Notes: generated from the sequence alone by a model not told the origin. Shown: positions 37,874 to 49,057, counted from the stretch's first letter. The stretch: DNA of 64,000 nucleotides from Bradyrhizobium sp. CB82 (GCF_029714405.1 NZ_CP121650.1:7507001-7571000), one strand, 5' to 3'. A program made the numbers and translations.

Positions 37874-38344
37874 TCAGTAGTTCGCAACGTCCGGGAACCT
37901 GCGGATCATTTCGATTCCCTTGCTGACATATTTGTCACCTTCCGTAACCAGCTTTGCGAGATTGTCAAAACCGAAACGATGCACGTCGCGCAGTTGCTTG
38001 TTTACAACAATGAGCCGACCGCCAATGAGCACGATGCGGCCAAAGCCTTCATGATGCATTTTCAGCATCGGCGAGATCATCACCCCGGTGGCCCTCTCGA
38101 TGGACACCGCAACGGCGTTGAAGAACAATTCCAATCGCCAGATCGTGTCCGGATCGGGATCGCCGACGATCGGCAACGCGCGGCGCTTCTCCCTGTCGAG
38201 AATATAGGGCTCCAGCAGTTCGAGATCGCTTTTTCCATCCCACGCGCCGTGGCCGTCCTCGGCGCGCCAGATCTTGACAAGCTCCTTCACGAAGGGCGCC
38301 TCCCCCGCGGGGCTGGCTTGAATCAATTCAAGCGTCTCGTTCAT
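37874..38344 (-). CDS. NifX-associated protein (DUF269)
   Basis: A 156-residue DUF269 protein, regularly found next to nifX; exact function unknown. Characteristic parts are [20 protein letters not shown] (about 18-37) and [20 protein letters not shown] then [17 protein letters not shown]. It follows nifX by 11 bases and precedes the CCE_0567-like gene by 8, so it is in the nifHDKENX operon. Confidence 0.92.
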   Translation of the reverse strand: MNETLELIQASPAGEAPFVKELVKIWRAEDGHGAWDGKSDLELLEPYILDREKRRALPIVGDPDPDTIWRLELFFNAVAVSIERATGVMISPMLKMHHEGFGRIVLIGGRLIVVNKQLRDVHRFGFDNLAKLVTEGDKYVSKGIEMIRRFPDVANY

Positions 38345-38355
38345 AGTCCTGTCCC

Positions 38356-38751
38356 TCAGTCCTCGAAATCGAACGAGCGTTTGTGGCCTTTGGCAAGAAC
38401 CTTGCGCAACCAGGGTGGCGGCGAGCCCTTTAACACACCTTCGAGCTTGATGCAGAGATCGTCGATTGTTTCGGGCTGGCTCACTTTCATCGGATGGATG
38501 TTATTTGCCACGACACGCGCTGCACCGGAGCCGCCGATCGCAGCAACGTACAGGATCGCGCAGTCTTTGATGGCATCGATCTTCGGTGCCAGCTTGTCCT
38601 CATTGCCGTCCTCTTTAAGATCGCCGTCGAACTGGATGGCCTCGATCAAGTGGTGCCCCTCGGGCCTAACCTCATAGATGGCGATGTTTTTGGCCCAACC
38701 AAAATGTGCATCGACGCGCTTCAAATCCTGGGTGGCGAATGCGACTTTCAT
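38356..38751 (-). CDS. nifX: NifX, FeMo-co precursor carrier
   Basis: NifX binds NifB-co and the VK cluster and shuttles them to NifEN. At 131 residues it is single-domain and full length: [20 protein letters not shown] (residues 1-20), then [20 protein letters not shown] (about 83-102) and [11 protein letters not shown]. It lies 28 bases after nifN and 11 before the DUF269 gene. Confidence 0.94.
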   Translation of the reverse strand: MKVAFATQDLKRVDAHFGWAKNIAIYEVRPEGHHLIEAIQFDGDLKEDGNEDKLAPKIDAIKDCAILYVAAIGGSGAARVVANNIHPMKVSQPETIDDLCIKLEGVLKGSPPPWLRKVLAKGHKRSFDFED

Positions 38752-38779
38752 CGGCTCTGATTCCTATTCTCGCATCAGT

Positions 38780-40156
38780 TCAGCTGCGGCGGAACGACAC
38801 GCAGACCGGCGCCGGTGATCTGCAAGTTGCCGGTATCGGCTGGTGGTTGTCCTCGCGGTCAGCAATGATGAGGTTGGCGAGGTCAAAGATCAGCTCGCGC
38901 GTGCCGCGATAGCTGACGCTGATCTGGTGAGCTGCACCGAGTCGGTCGAACATCGGAAAGCCGGCCCGGTAGAACGGAATATCTAACCGTGCTGCCGCTT
39001 GGCGGCCGTGCGAGTGGCAGATAAGGAGATTGCAGTCCCGCGCCTTGGCAAGCTCCTCCAGATCTTCGAGGTCACCAATAACAACCTCTTGGGCCTTGAC
39101 GCGTTCGAGCACCGGAGATGCCGTTGTCGTCACTGCAGCGGTCACCTCAGCGCCCATCTCGTGCAGCATGCTGGAGATGTCGAACAAGAGGTCCGGCTCG
39201 GCACCGATCGCGAGCTTTCGACCTCCGATATGGAAATGCGCATCCAGCATGGCGTCCGCGAGTTGGCCACGCTGCCGGCGATATTTTGCCGGCACCGGCT
39301 TGCCGCTAATCTCGCTCAGAAACGTCATGAATTCATCGCTGGGGACGAGGCCACAGAGCCGCTCGAATAGCCGGAACGGCGTGCCAGTCTTCGCCTGCAT
39401 CGCCTCGGCCGCGCGCCTCATCTGCGCTCCGATGGCGATCGTCCAGACCGCCTGCCCCATGGTCGCGATCTCGTCGACCCCAATCCCACCGATCGTAGTC
39501 GGCGTGAATTCGTCGGGGATGTGACCGTCGAGCGACCCCGAGATATCCGGCAGGATCGAGGGCCTCAGCCCAAAGTCCTCAAGGATCGTCCGAAGCTCGC
39601 CAAGATCGCCAGGGGTGAGGTGGCAACCAGGCAGGACGTTCACGCGCGAGCAATCGCGCGGCGCAGCCGGATCGACCGGGTCGACAAGCACCTCAACCAG
39701 TCGCGCAACGGTCTTTTCCCAGCCATCCTGAAACGCCTCCTTGAAATCCGGCGTCGAAACGTAGACGAGCGGAAACTTTTCGAGGTGCGGATGATTTTGC
39801 CGAATAAGGCGGATGAACGCCTCGACGTCGTCCCCCTTGGTCTCGGTGACGCCGGTCGAATTGATGCCGATAATTTCAGGCTTGACGCGTTTGTAGATAT
39901 TGAGGACAGCCTGCTCGACATTCTCATAGCCACCGAGCACGGTCGAAACCTCGCTCATTGCAGTGGTCTGCATTGGCACCGCCTCCTTGAAATGGCGGAC
40001 AAAGAGGGTCAAGCCGAAAGACGTGCAACCTTGCGAACCGTGTAAGAGTGGCATCGCACCGCGAAGTCCCAAGAAGGCGAAGGCGCCGCCGATCGGTTGG
40101 CTCATCTTCAGCGGGTTGATCGTGCAGGCCTTGTCGGAACAGGTAACGATCGCCAT
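38780..40156 (-). CDS. nifN: NifN, FeMo-co scaffold beta subunit
   Basis: NifN pairs with NifE as the scaffold on which FeMo-co is finished. Start MAIVTCSDKACTINPLKMSQ at 40156 gives 458 residues; the open frame continues upstream only within the end of nifE. Nitrogenase-component features include LLHGSQGCTSFGLTLFVRHF (about 36-55) and VLPGCHLTPGDLGELRTILE. It follows nifE by 10 bases. Intact. Confidence 0.96.
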   Translation of the reverse strand: MAIVTCSDKACTINPLKMSQPIGGAFAFLGLRGAMPLLHGSQGCTSFGLTLFVRHFKEAVPMQTTAMSEVSTVLGGYENVEQAVLNIYKRVKPEIIGINSTGVTETKGDDVEAFIRLIRQNHPHLEKFPLVYVSTPDFKEAFQDGWEKTVARLVEVLVDPVDPAAPRDCSRVNVLPGCHLTPGDLGELRTILEDFGLRPSILPDISGSLDGHIPDEFTPTTIGGIGVDEIATMGQAVWTIAIGAQMRRAAEAMQAKTGTPFRLFERLCGLVPSDEFMTFLSEISGKPVPAKYRRQRGQLADAMLDAHFHIGGRKLAIGAEPDLLFDISSMLHEMGAEVTAAVTTTASPVLERVKAQEVVIGDLEDLEELAKARDCNLLICHSHGRQAAARLDIPFYRAGFPMFDRLGAAHQISVSYRGTRELIFDLANLIIADREDNHQPIPATCRSPAPVCVSFRRS

Positions 40157-40166
40157 AGCTTGCACC

Positions 40167-41825
40167 CTACTCCGCCGCCTGCAGCGCGGACATCGGCTGG
40201 GCCGGCAGGTTGTTTTCGCTCGCTTGCTTGCCGGCGGCGGAAGTGTGGGTATCCAGAGCCATGGCACCGAAAACGCTCGAGCCGTGCGCGGGAATGCGAT
40301 CCTCGATGAGGCTGAGCTCGACGGTCTTGGACGAGCGGGTTCTCTTGGCGGGCGGGGCCCTCTCCGCACCGAGCAAGGTCGGCTCGCCCCCGGCGGCCGA
40401 CACATCCACTTGCGCAAGCGCCTTTGCTTGCCAGTTGATCTCCGCGTCATCCCACGGCGCGGGCCTACGGAGCTGATCCCATATCGGATTGTAGAGCGCC
40501 TTATCGATCTCTTCCATCAGGTTCACGATGCCGACATAGCCCATATAAGCGTGGCAGCGCTCCTGATTGATGTCGAGCCATGGCGTCGCCGCCTTCAGGG
40601 CGACGAACTGCGACTTTCCGCCCGAGAGCATGATATCTGCTTTCGCCTCCTTGAGCATCTTGTACATTTCGCGCGGCGTAAGATCCTCGATCATGTGGGC
40701 ATCATGGCCCATCAATTTTTGAATGCGCTCCTTGTCTTCGCTGGTCGACTTCTTGACCGATGTACCAACGATCTCGAGCCCCGCTTCCTGCAGGGCCGCG
40801 ACCACCGACCATGACTTCACGCCGCCAGTGATGAGCAGAACCTTCTTGCCCGCAAAGCGCGGCTTGAAGCGCGCGATCGCAGCCCAGGCCTTTGCTTCCT
40901 CGCGTGCGACTGCAGCCTCGGTGCGCTCCATCAACTGGGGCGAAGCGCCGCGCTCGATCAGCATGCGCGCGATCTTTCGCAAGGCGTCGCTGGCGTCCTG
41001 GATGCCGTAGAATGATCCCTCGAAGAATGGAATGCCGTAACGCTCCCTCATCTTGCTCGCGACATTGATCATGGCTTTGGAGCACACCATCATGGCGGCG
41101 CGTGCCCGATGTGAGCAGGCAACCTCGCGATATTTGCCATCGCCGGAGATGCAGGACAGGATACGAATGCCGATTTCGTCGAGCAGTGGCTTGATCTGCC
41201 AGAGCTCGCCGGACAAATTGAATTCGCCGATGAGATTGATATCGTAGGGCGTTGTGCAATCTGGCTCCTGCGTGCCAATCACGTATTCAAGCAGCGCTTC
41301 ACCCGCAAGCTTGCTGCCCAGGTTCTTCGAACCGACAAATCCCGGCGAATTGACGGGAATGACGGGTTTCCCGAACTTGGCCGATGCGATCTTGCAGACA
41401 GCATTGATATCGTCGCCGATCATGGCCGGCACGCAGGTCTGGTAGACGAAGATCGCAGGGGGATCATACTTTGCGATAATTTCCTTTATGGCTTTGTACA
41501 GCCGCTTCTCGCCACCGAACACGACATCGATCTCATGCATGTCGGTCGTAAAGCTCCTGCGCCAGAGATCGGACCCTGAGGAAGCGGAGCCGCGATTGTC
41601 CCAGGAATTGCCTTCGCACGCGATGGGGCCGTGAACGAGATGAGCGACGTCGGTAAAAGGCTGTAGCGCAATCTTGGCGCCATCAAAGGCACAACCTCCG
41701 GCGGCCCCGCCGGGCTGCAGCTGCTTGGTGCAGCCTTTCTTGCGCGCAGCCTCCGACTTGTTCGCGTTCTTGGCGCAGTTCGGCTCATTGAAGACATTCT
41801 GGATCGTGGCCGAGAGCGAAGTCAC
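40167..41825 (-). CDS. nifE: NifE, FeMo-co scaffold alpha subunit (GTG start)
   Basis: NifE is the alpha-like scaffold partner of NifN. The start is GTG 41825 (VTSLSATIQNVFNEPNCAKN) with GGAAGGAG five bases upstream; earlier codons are outside the conserved protein. It has 552 residues. Cluster cysteines are in GCAFDGAKIAL, LVHGPIACEGNSWDNRGS (about residues 62-80) and VYQTCVPAMIGDDI (about 128-141). The C-terminal about 75 residues after NWQAKALAQVDVS are a variable extension. It lies 104 bases after nifK. Confidence 0.96.
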   Translation of the reverse strand: MTSLSATIQNVFNEPNCAKNANKSEAARKKGCTKQLQPGGAAGGCAFDGAKIALQPFTDVAHLVHGPIACEGNSWDNRGSASSGSDLWRRSFTTDMHEIDVVFGGEKRLYKAIKEIIAKYDPPAIFVYQTCVPAMIGDDINAVCKIASAKFGKPVIPVNSPGFVGSKNLGSKLAGEALLEYVIGTQEPDCTTPYDINLIGEFNLSGELWQIKPLLDEIGIRILSCISGDGKYREVACSHRARAAMMVCSKAMINVASKMRERYGIPFFEGSFYGIQDASDALRKIARMLIERGASPQLMERTEAAVAREEAKAWAAIARFKPRFAGKKVLLITGGVKSWSVVAALQEAGLEIVGTSVKKSTSEDKERIQKLMGHDAHMIEDLTPREMYKMLKEAKADIMLSGGKSQFVALKAATPWLDINQERCHAYMGYVGIVNLMEEIDKALYNPIWDQLRRPAPWDDAEINWQAKALAQVDVSAAGGEPTLLGAERAPPAKRTRSSKTVELSLIEDRIPAHGSSVFGAMALDTHTSAAGKQASENNLPAQPMSALQAAE

Positions 41826-41929
41826 GGCTATCTCCTTCCGCGGATGGTTTGTGATCCTGGCAACGGTCGAGGTGTAGATCCCCACCTCACGGCCGCGACA
41901 CGCGGCGATGAGGCGGAGACACGCTCACA

Positions 41930-43489
41930 TCAGCGGATGATGTCGAAGCTGTAGTCTGTTTTACCGACTACGTTGGTGTTCTTGTCCATCTCTTCAAATA
42001 TCCTGTCGAGTATCTTCACCAGCACATTCATGCCGCCCTGGTAGCCCCACACCGGATAACGGTGATGATGGTGACGATCGAACACGGGAAAGCCGATGCG
42101 GATTAGGGGCGTACCGGTGTCGCGCTCCAGATACTTGCCGTAGGTGTTGCCGATCAGAAAATCGACCGGCTCGGTGAACAGCAGCGAACGCATGTGCCAA
42201 AGGTCCCTGCCTGGATAGGCATGACAGTCCTTGCCGAACTGCGAACTGGCAAATAGCGCCTGCATCTTCTCTTCCCAGGCCTTAGTCCCGTTGGTCGATA
42301 GGACGTGAGTGGGTTCGGCACCGAGCTCGAGCAGGAAGCCTGCTAAACCATAGCAAAGGTCGGGATCGCCATAAATTGCGAACTTCTTACCGTGAATATG
42401 TGCGCTGGAATCCGCCATGGCATCGACCAGACGACCGCGCTCCTGTTCCAGGCCCTTCGGAATTGCTTTTCCGGTAATGCGCGACAATGTCATCAGGAAG
42501 TCGTCGGTCGCGCTGACGCCGACCGGATGGTTGAACGCAACGACTTGCTGACCATGGCTCTCGATGAAGGGCAGCGTTTTCTCCGTACAATATTGCTGCA
42601 TGGAGACGGTTGCCTTGGCATGGATGGCATTTGCGGCGTCCTTCAGCGTAGTCCCGCCGTCATACATGCGAAACTCACCGTCAGTCGGCGTGTCGAACAC
42701 GTCGCTGTTATCGGCGAGGATTGTGTACTCGATGCCCATCAACTCAAAAATGCGCTTTATCTCGCGGATATTGCCCACAGTGTAGCCGTCGAAGCCGCCG
42801 ATGAAGTTGATCTTCTCGTTCGGCTGGCGCTCGAGCTTTGGCTCAGAACCAGCCTTGCCGTCCCAGAAATGCTCGATGATACCTTTCAGGGCGTTGTCAT
42901 AACCGGTGACATGACTACCGACAAAAGCGGGCGTATGAGCAAAGGGGACGTCGAACTCGGACGGAACTGAGCCCTTTTCTTTCGACGTCTTGATGAAGGC
43001 GTTGAGATCGTCGCCGATCACTTCCGCCATGCAGGTGGTCGAGACAGCGATCATCTTCGGCTTGTACATGTTGTAGCTGTTGGCCAGCCCGTCGATCATG
43101 TTATTGAGACCGCCGAATACAGCTGCATCTTCGGTCATCGACGAGGAAACACAGGACGTTGGTTCCTTGAAGTGCCGCGACAAGTGGCTTCGATAGTAGG
43201 CGACGCAGCCCTGAGAGCCATGCACGAAAGGTAACGTGCTCTCGAATCCGACCGAGGCAAACACGGCACCCAACGGCTGGCAAGCCTTGGCCGGATTAAT
43301 GGTCAGTTCCTCGCGTGCGAAGTTCTTTTCGCGATATTCGGGAGTTTTGGCCCATTCGCGGATACGTTCGACCTCCGCCGGATCATGCGCATTCTCGAAG
43401 AGCGCTCTTTTGTTCGCCAGCATTTGCTGGTATTCGGGCCCTCGGAACAGCTCGAAATGATCGAGCACGTTTTCGGCATTCTGTGTCAT
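41930..43489 (-). CDS. nifK: NifK, MoFe protein beta subunit
   Basis: Beta subunit of dinitrogenase, 519 residues, holding half of each P-cluster. The three P-cluster cysteines are in [15 protein letters not shown] (about residue 70), [18 protein letters not shown] (about 95) and [13 protein letters not shown] (about 153). The typical C-terminus [14 protein letters not shown] is complete. It follows nifD by 48 bases and precedes nifE by 104. Confidence 0.98.
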   Translation of the reverse strand: MTQNAENVLDHFELFRGPEYQQMLANKRALFENAHDPAEVERIREWAKTPEYREKNFAREELTINPAKACQPLGAVFASVGFESTLPFVHGSQGCVAYYRSHLSRHFKEPTSCVSSSMTEDAAVFGGLNNMIDGLANSYNMYKPKMIAVSTTCMAEVIGDDLNAFIKTSKEKGSVPSEFDVPFAHTPAFVGSHVTGYDNALKGIIEHFWDGKAGSEPKLERQPNEKINFIGGFDGYTVGNIREIKRIFELMGIEYTILADNSDVFDTPTDGEFRMYDGGTTLKDAANAIHAKATVSMQQYCTEKTLPFIESHGQQVVAFNHPVGVSATDDFLMTLSRITGKAIPKGLEQERGRLVDAMADSSAHIHGKKFAIYGDPDLCYGLAGFLLELGAEPTHVLSTNGTKAWEEKMQALFASSQFGKDCHAYPGRDLWHMRSLLFTEPVDFLIGNTYGKYLERDTGTPLIRIGFPVFDRHHHHRYPVWGYQGGMNVLVKILDRIFEEMDKNTNVVGKTDYSFDIIR

Positions 43490-43537
43490 CGTGGCGTCCT
43501 TGTTGGATTCGTGTTCGATCGTCCTGAACTGGCGTGC

Positions 43538-45040
43538 TTATTCCGCCGCCATCAGGGTCGGACGCGGGGCATCCTTCCAAGGTGCTCTGGTCTTCTTCCA
43601 GATCGGGGAATTGATTGCCATATCCATATCGCGGGCGAAGATCGCGAACCCATCGTAGCCATGATAAGGGCCCGAATAGTCCCAGGAGTGCATCTGTCGG
43701 AACGGCACGCCCATCTTCTGGAAGACGTATTTCTCCTTGATGCCCGAACCAACGAGATCGGGTTGGATCTTCTCGACGAAGCGCTCGAATTCGTAACCAG
43801 TGACGTCGTCGTAAATCAATGTTCCGTCCTTGACGTAATGCTGGGCGGTACGCTGATAATCGTCGTTGTGACCAAACTCGTAGCCGGTCCCGACAACCAC
43901 CATACCAAGGTCTTCATAGGCGCCAATCACGTGTCGAGGCCGCAAGCCGCCAACGAAGAGCATCACGGACTTGCCTTCTAGCCGCGGCCGGTACTTGGCG
44001 ATGACAGCATCCATGAGTGGCTGGTATTTGGAGATGACGCGTTCGGCTCCCTCCTTAATCTTGTCGTCGAAAAAGGCCGCTATCTTACGCAGCGATTCGA
44101 CGATTTTTGATGGACCAAAGAAGTTGTATTCGCACCAGGGAATGCCGAACTTCTCCTCCATGTGGCGAGAGATGTAATTCATCGAGCGATAGCAGTGCAG
44201 GATGTTCAGCTTGGCCTTTGGCGTCGCTTCAAGTTCGGCAAGGCTACCGTCGCCCGACCACTGCGCAATCACGCGCAGGCCCATTTCCTCAAGGAGGATG
44301 CGAGACGACCAGGCGTCGCCGCCGATGTTGTAGTCCCCGATGATGGCAACGTCATAGGGCGTGGATTCGAATCGCCGCTCTGCCTCCGGGGTGATCTTGT
44401 CGAACACCCAGTCGCGTACGGCATCGTTAGCGATGTGGTGACCCAGCGACTGCGATACGCCGCGGAAACCTTCGCAGCGCACGGGCACGATAGTCTTGCC
44501 GCCGTATTCCTTCGACTTTGCCCTCGAAACTGCCTCTATGTCATCCCCTATCAGGCCGATCGGACATTCCGACTGGATGGTGATTCCGCGGCTGAGCGGG
44601 AACAGGTCCTGGATCTCGTCGATCACCTTAACGAGCTTCTTGTCGCCGCCGAAGACAATGTCCTTTTCCTGGAAGTCGGAAGTGAACTGCATCGTTCCAA
44701 AGGTATCGATACCGGTGGTCCCAACATAATAGTTGCGTCGCGATCCCCAGGAATACTGGCCGCAACCGACGGGGCCATGGCTAATGTGGATCATGTCCTT
44801 GATCGGACCCCACACCACGCCCTTCGAGCCGGCATAGGCGCAGCCTCGAATGGTCATTACGCCGGGGATCGATTTGAGATTGGACTTAACACCGCAGTCG
44901 GACTTACCAACTTCGTGCACATTAAGGTGCTTGGCACGCCGTTTGGCGGTCTTCTCCGGATAGACCTTCAAGACTTCGTCAATCAATTGCTTATTGCGGG
45001 CCTTGATCTCTGCGACGCTCTGGGTGGACGCCAGGCTCAT
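43538..45040 (-). CDS. nifD: NifD, MoFe protein alpha subunit
   Basis: Alpha subunit of dinitrogenase, 500 residues. P-cluster cysteines are in [15 protein letters not shown] (about 68), [14 protein letters not shown] (about 94) and [14 protein letters not shown] (about 160). FeMo-co ligands are Cys in [14 protein letters not shown] (about 282) and His in [16 protein letters not shown] (about 451). All catalytic positions checked match the active enzyme. It starts 76 bases after nifH copy 2. Confidence 0.98.
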   Translation of the reverse strand: MSLASTQSVAEIKARNKQLIDEVLKVYPEKTAKRRAKHLNVHEVGKSDCGVKSNLKSIPGVMTIRGCAYAGSKGVVWGPIKDMIHISHGPVGCGQYSWGSRRNYYVGTTGIDTFGTMQFTSDFQEKDIVFGGDKKLVKVIDEIQDLFPLSRGITIQSECPIGLIGDDIEAVSRAKSKEYGGKTIVPVRCEGFRGVSQSLGHHIANDAVRDWVFDKITPEAERRFESTPYDVAIIGDYNIGGDAWSSRILLEEMGLRVIAQWSGDGSLAELEATPKAKLNILHCYRSMNYISRHMEEKFGIPWCEYNFFGPSKIVESLRKIAAFFDDKIKEGAERVISKYQPLMDAVIAKYRPRLEGKSVMLFVGGLRPRHVIGAYEDLGMVVVGTGYEFGHNDDYQRTAQHYVKDGTLIYDDVTGYEFERFVEKIQPDLVGSGIKEKYVFQKMGVPFRQMHSWDYSGPYHGYDGFAIFARDMDMAINSPIWKKTRAPWKDAPRPTLMAAE

Positions 45041-45116
45041 GCGAATATCCTTCTGATTGCTCTCTGTGGCTTCGGACCGACGCTTGGTCGAAACACACCG
45101 AATGTGAGGTCTGAGT

Positions 45117-46019
<903 letters not shown>

Positions 46020-46125
46020 TCAATTGATGATCTGCGTACTCTCATAATCCCATCACTCGGCTCGCCGCATTCGCAGCTCGGTGAGATACAGGGACCGACA
46101 GCCGCGCCCTTGCATAACGACTTTT

Positions 46126-46140
46126 GCAACGAGCGTGCCA
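46126..46140 (-). promoter_or_regulatory. sigma-54 promoter of nifHDKENX
   Basis: Minus-strand TGGCACG-CTCG-TTGC-A, perfect consensus. Transcription would begin near 46115, giving a leader of about 110 bases. The NifA site is 61 bases upstream of the -24 element. Confidence 0.92.
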
Positions 46141-46200
46141 GCGCTCGCTCGAAACAAATAACAGTGCAAGTGGAGATAGATACCGGTGGAGGGGCGGCAT

Positions 46201-46216
46201 TGTCGCAAGTCCGACA
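46201..46216. promoter_or_regulatory. Shared NifA upstream activator site of nifH copy 2 and pseudo-receiver gene
   Basis: TGT CGCAAGTCCG ACA, perfect TGT-N10-ACA. It is 61 bases from the nifH -24 element and 111 from the plus-strand one. A perfect 8-base inverted repeat (AAAGCAAA, CGC, TTTGCTTT at 46261-46279) lies between it and the plus-strand promoter. Confidence 0.88.
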
Positions 46217-46326
46217 TCGGCAATTTTCGACGTGAGCGGTCGCGCTCGCTTGTCCGAAACAAAGCAAACGCTTTGCTTTACCCGACGAACGAAATCGACA
46301 GTTTCATTCGCACGGCTGGACAGCTA

Positions 46327-46341
46327 CGGTACGGAGCTTGC
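46327..46341 (+). promoter_or_regulatory. sigma-54 promoter of the pseudo-receiver gene
   Basis: Plus-strand CGGTACG-GAGC-TTGC-T with exact spacing, 35 bases before the ATG at 46376. Confidence 0.75.
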
Positions 46342-46375
46342 TTTGATGCGTATTAATTAATGCACAGAGGGTATC

Positions 46376-46813
46376 ATGCAGTTCGACACCGAGGCTTGCA
46401 CGAGGAGTGACGGTCCGAGCATTCTCCTGATCGAACCTGAGCAGGTCGTACGTTCCGCGCTCGACTACATCCTACGTGAGCGCTACCAGACACATGCTTT
46501 TGCCTCTGTGGATGACGCCATGACGTCGTCAAGGGAGACTCCCGACGTGGTTCTGGTTGGCATCGCCATCCTGCGGGAGCGAGGAGAGGCAGTCCTGGAA
46601 GAACTCATCAAGGTGTTCGCGAGTCCCAAGATCCTGCTCATAGCGGAGCGGAACTCCGATCCCTTCGTGCAGATAGGACTTGAACAGGGTGCACATGGCG
46701 TCATCAGCAATCCGATCTCCTTCAGTTCTGTCTGCGAGGCCGTCAGGATAGCGTTGGGTGCACCGATCTCTCACGACGGACCATCCGGTCTCATTCCCGT
46801 CAGGTTCGACTAG
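46376..46813 (+). CDS. Receiver-like protein lacking the phosphorylation site
   Basis: A 145-residue protein with the fold of a response-regulator receiver domain (SILLIEPEQVVRSALDYILR, then PDVVLVGIAIL, ASPKILLIAE, LEQGAHGVISNPISFSSV). The phospho-acceptor Asp, expected where PDVVLVG has Gly, and the conserved Lys, replaced by Asn in ISNP, are both missing, and the acidic pair is altered to Glu-Pro-Glu. It is therefore a pseudo-receiver with no output domain. It is divergent from nifHDK, with its own sigma-54 promoter and a shared NifA site, so it is probably induced with nitrogenase; a protein-binding or regulatory role is inference. Confidence 0.75.
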   Translation: MQFDTEACTRSDGPSILLIEPEQVVRSALDYILRERYQTHAFASVDDAMTSSRETPDVVLVGIAILRERGEAVLEELIKVFASPKILLIAERNSDPFVQIGLEQGAHGVISNPISFSSVCEAVRIALGAPISHDGPSGLIPVRFD

Positions 46814-47529
46814 AAACTTCTTACGCCGACTTTGGATGGCCTGGTTGCAGTCGATCTGCACCAACTCCCGATGCTCGCGGACGGCTTCGCAATCGACATG
46901 AAAATGACGCCCTCTTCATTGGCTCCGCCCTGAGGGTCCGGACTATTGATACCGGTTTGAAGACCGCTTCGCGCGCAATTCGTACGGGCAGATCTCCAGC
47001 ATCGCGATCTGGCGGGGGGAACAGCAAGCTCGTGGGTCTTTCCTGATCCGAATCGGCCTTGCCTAGCGAGACGAGCGTATTCTTCGACCTCGGCCCCCTT
47101 GCAATGGATGCCGGAAACTCGATTGTCGGATAGCGCGCGCCGGACCAACTCGGTCTTGATCAGCGAGCGGTAAACAGCCCGCCAGGTACCATAAAAAGCA
47201 TCCAAGCGAGCTCACTCTTTCTCTGGCACCTCTTTGTCCTTCAAGGTCTTATTGGGACCTATCAGGGTTGCGACTGGTCCACGTCAATGCCGCAGACCCG
47301 CTCGACTGTTTGTGAGCCGCTATTATCCACTACTCCGCATGCGAACCGATGTATCGCCTCGCTCTGCCTTCTAGACTGTGCGCGCCCTATTGGCCGCTTG
47401 CCATGACGCCGCTGACGCACGCTCTTTCAAGGTTGCGGCAAGCTGGCCACGCCGCTCGACGACGCGGCGGGGATGCGCCGACACTTTTTCGATTTGCTCT
47501 TATCGGTGGCGATATCTCGATCAACATTG
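46814..47529. other. Intergenic region, no gene recognised
   Basis: About 715 bases between the pseudo-receiver gene and the small ferredoxin gene. A minus-strand frame at 46810-47205 (131 codons) is Arg/Ser/Cys-rich without a clear ribosome binding site and is probably chance. I see no RNA gene or repeat here. Confidence 0.4.
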
Positions 47530-47724
47530 TCAGGCGGGAACGCATGTGTCCTCGACTGGACAGACCATCGCGCATTTAGGTGTATCGGAATGCCCCTCGC
47601 ACTCTGTGCACTTTGCCGGATCGATTACATAGATGTCGCGCTTGAGGCTGATCGCGCCGTTCGGACACTCGAACTCACATGCACCGCATACCGAGCATTG
47701 CGAAGCGACGATCTTGTAGGCCAT
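47530..47724 (-). CDS. Second FdxN-like 2[4Fe-4S] ferredoxin
   Basis: A 64-residue ferredoxin very similar in pattern to fdxN at 30372: [20 protein letters not shown] then [20 protein letters not shown] and the second motif [18 protein letters not shown]. All eight cluster cysteines are present; it ends ten residues earlier than fdxN. GGAG lies upstream of the ATG. It stands alone. A sigma-54-like element on the minus strand (TGGCACG-AGGC-TTGA, 47770-47784) lies at the right distance but lacks the invariant -12 GC, so its regulation is unclear. It may be an alternative nitrogenase electron donor. Confidence 0.9.
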   Translation of the reverse strand: MAYKIVASQCSVCGACEFECPNGAISLKRDIYVIDPAKCTECEGHSDTPKCAMVCPVEDTCVPA

Positions 47725-48150
47725 GGATTGCGACTCCTAGGATTAAGCGGTGCGCTCGACACCTGCCTTTCAAGCCTCGTGCCACACGTGAGAGACTGGA
47801 ACTCCCGGCACCGACTTTGGCAAGTCTGTCGTCGCCGGCAATACCACCTTGAAATTGACAATCGTCTCATCAGAATCGTGTGAATTGGGGGGTCTATCTT
47901 GAGCGTGTCGTCGATCTGCGAGCGGGCATTCGCGCGCCGACGTTGGCTCGGCGGATCTGCCCGCAGCGACAGCTGCCGCCTTAGGCCGGGAAAATCCGAG
48001 GAAGCTTAGACTTTTCCGCTTCGTGCCGGGTCGGGCGGGAACTCACCTTTACATTGTCGGCTTATCGGCACCCTGTTGTCGTCTTCGACGACTTGGCCAT
48101 GCGACATTAGAATTTGACATTGAAAACCGCGATGAACCACACCGGCAGTA
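47725..48150. other. Region downstream of fixR without nifA
   Basis: About 425 bases separate fixR from the ferredoxin gene. In Bradyrhizobium nifA follows fixR directly; no NifA domain can be read here in any frame. Translation after the fixR stop gives only short interrupted frames. Confidence 0.5.
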
Positions 48151-48990
48151 TCACACGTGTTGTCCGCCATTGATTGGCACTTCCGCACCTGTGACGTAGC
48201 TCGCGGCGCTTGAGCAAAGGAAGAAAATAACCTTCGCGACCTCGTCCGGCGTGCCGACACGGTGTAGCGGTATAATCGGCGCCAACCTCGCTTCAGTTTC
48301 CGGTGACAGAATGTCGGTCTTGATCTCGCCCGGCGCGATCGCGTTGACCCGAATGCCGAACGGCGCGTAGTCATGCGCCATCTCGCGCGTGAGGCAAGCG
48401 AGCGCCGCCTTAGAGGTCGCATAGGCAGTCCCTGCGAAAGGATGCACACGAGTGCCAACGATTGAGGTGACATTGACGATCGAGCCGGATGCCACTTTCA
48501 ATTCTTCGAATAGACCTTGCGCAAGTAGAATCGGCGCGACCAAATTGACGTGAAACACGCTCATCCAGGTTCCGATGGATGTTGTCAACGAATTCAGCCG
48601 AGCGCCATCTGGTGCCTTCGGAGAAATACCGGCATTGTTGACCAGGGCGTGAAGCGGCTCTCCGTTGAGCCGCGCCTTGATTTCGGCAATCGCGCGCGGC
48701 AACGCGCTATGATCGCTTAGCTCCACCTGCACATGGTTGTTGATTCCCGAATCCCATGGACATCGACGGTCATCGAAGGGCTGTCGAGAGCAGGAGATGA
48801 TTCGCCAACCAGCTTCCGAGAACAATTTACCCGTAGCGTGACCGATGCCGCGCGAGGCGCCTGTTAGTACAAGCGTCTTTCTTTCTCCAAGTCGCGCGTG
48901 GGACTTATCGTCGTGAAACGGACAGTGCGCCAGATCTGGTTCAGAGGTCTGACCAGCAACACTGTCTTCATCTAATCTATGAAGGGACAA
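48151..48990 (-). CDS. fixR: FixR, short-chain dehydrogenase (orphan, TTG start)
   Basis: FixR is the SDR-family protein normally co-transcribed with nifA in Bradyrhizobium; its reaction is unknown. The 279 residues include the NAD(P)-binding TLVLTGASRGIGHATGKLFS (about 39-58), ALVNNAGISPKAP (about 114), the active-site Ser region GSIVNVTSIVGTRV and YATSKAALACL (Tyr/Lys about 196-200), and the C-terminal GAEVPINGGQHV. The start is a TTG at 48990 with AAGGAG five bases upstream. A sigma-54 promoter precedes it. Unlike the known fixRnifA operon, no nifA follows. Confidence 0.88.
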   Translation of the reverse strand: MSLHRLDEDSVAGQTSEPDLAHCPFHDDKSHARLGERKTLVLTGASRGIGHATGKLFSEAGWRIISCSRQPFDDRRCPWDSGINNHVQVELSDHSALPRAIAEIKARLNGEPLHALVNNAGISPKAPDGARLNSLTTSIGTWMSVFHVNLVAPILLAQGLFEELKVASGSIVNVTSIVGTRVHPFAGTAYATSKAALACLTREMAHDYAPFGIRVNAIAPGEIKTDILSPETEARLAPIIPLHRVGTPDEVAKVIFFLCSSAASYVTGAEVPINGGQHV

Positions 48991-49042
48991 GTGAGCTCCT
49001 TAAGAGTGATCAGATAAGTCGGCATCTTTGGCGGGAAAGTTT

Positions 49043-49057
49043 GCAATAATTGGGCCA
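49043..49057 (-). promoter_or_regulatory. sigma-54 promoter of fixR
   Basis: Minus-strand TGGCCCA-ATTA-TTGC-A with exact spacing, about 53 bases before the fixR TTG. The known Bradyrhizobium fixR promoter also has a -24/-12 element. Confidence 0.75.

Noticed and set aside
46261..46279. AAAGCAAA/TTTGCTTT hairpin as a terminator
   Set aside because: No gene ends there; it lies in the nifH/pseudo-receiver promoter region and is followed by no T-run.
47770..47784. sigma-54-like element TGGCACG-AGGC-TTGA before the second ferredoxin
   Set aside because: The -24 part is perfect, but the nearly invariant -12 GC is GA; mentioned with the gene but not listed as a promoter.
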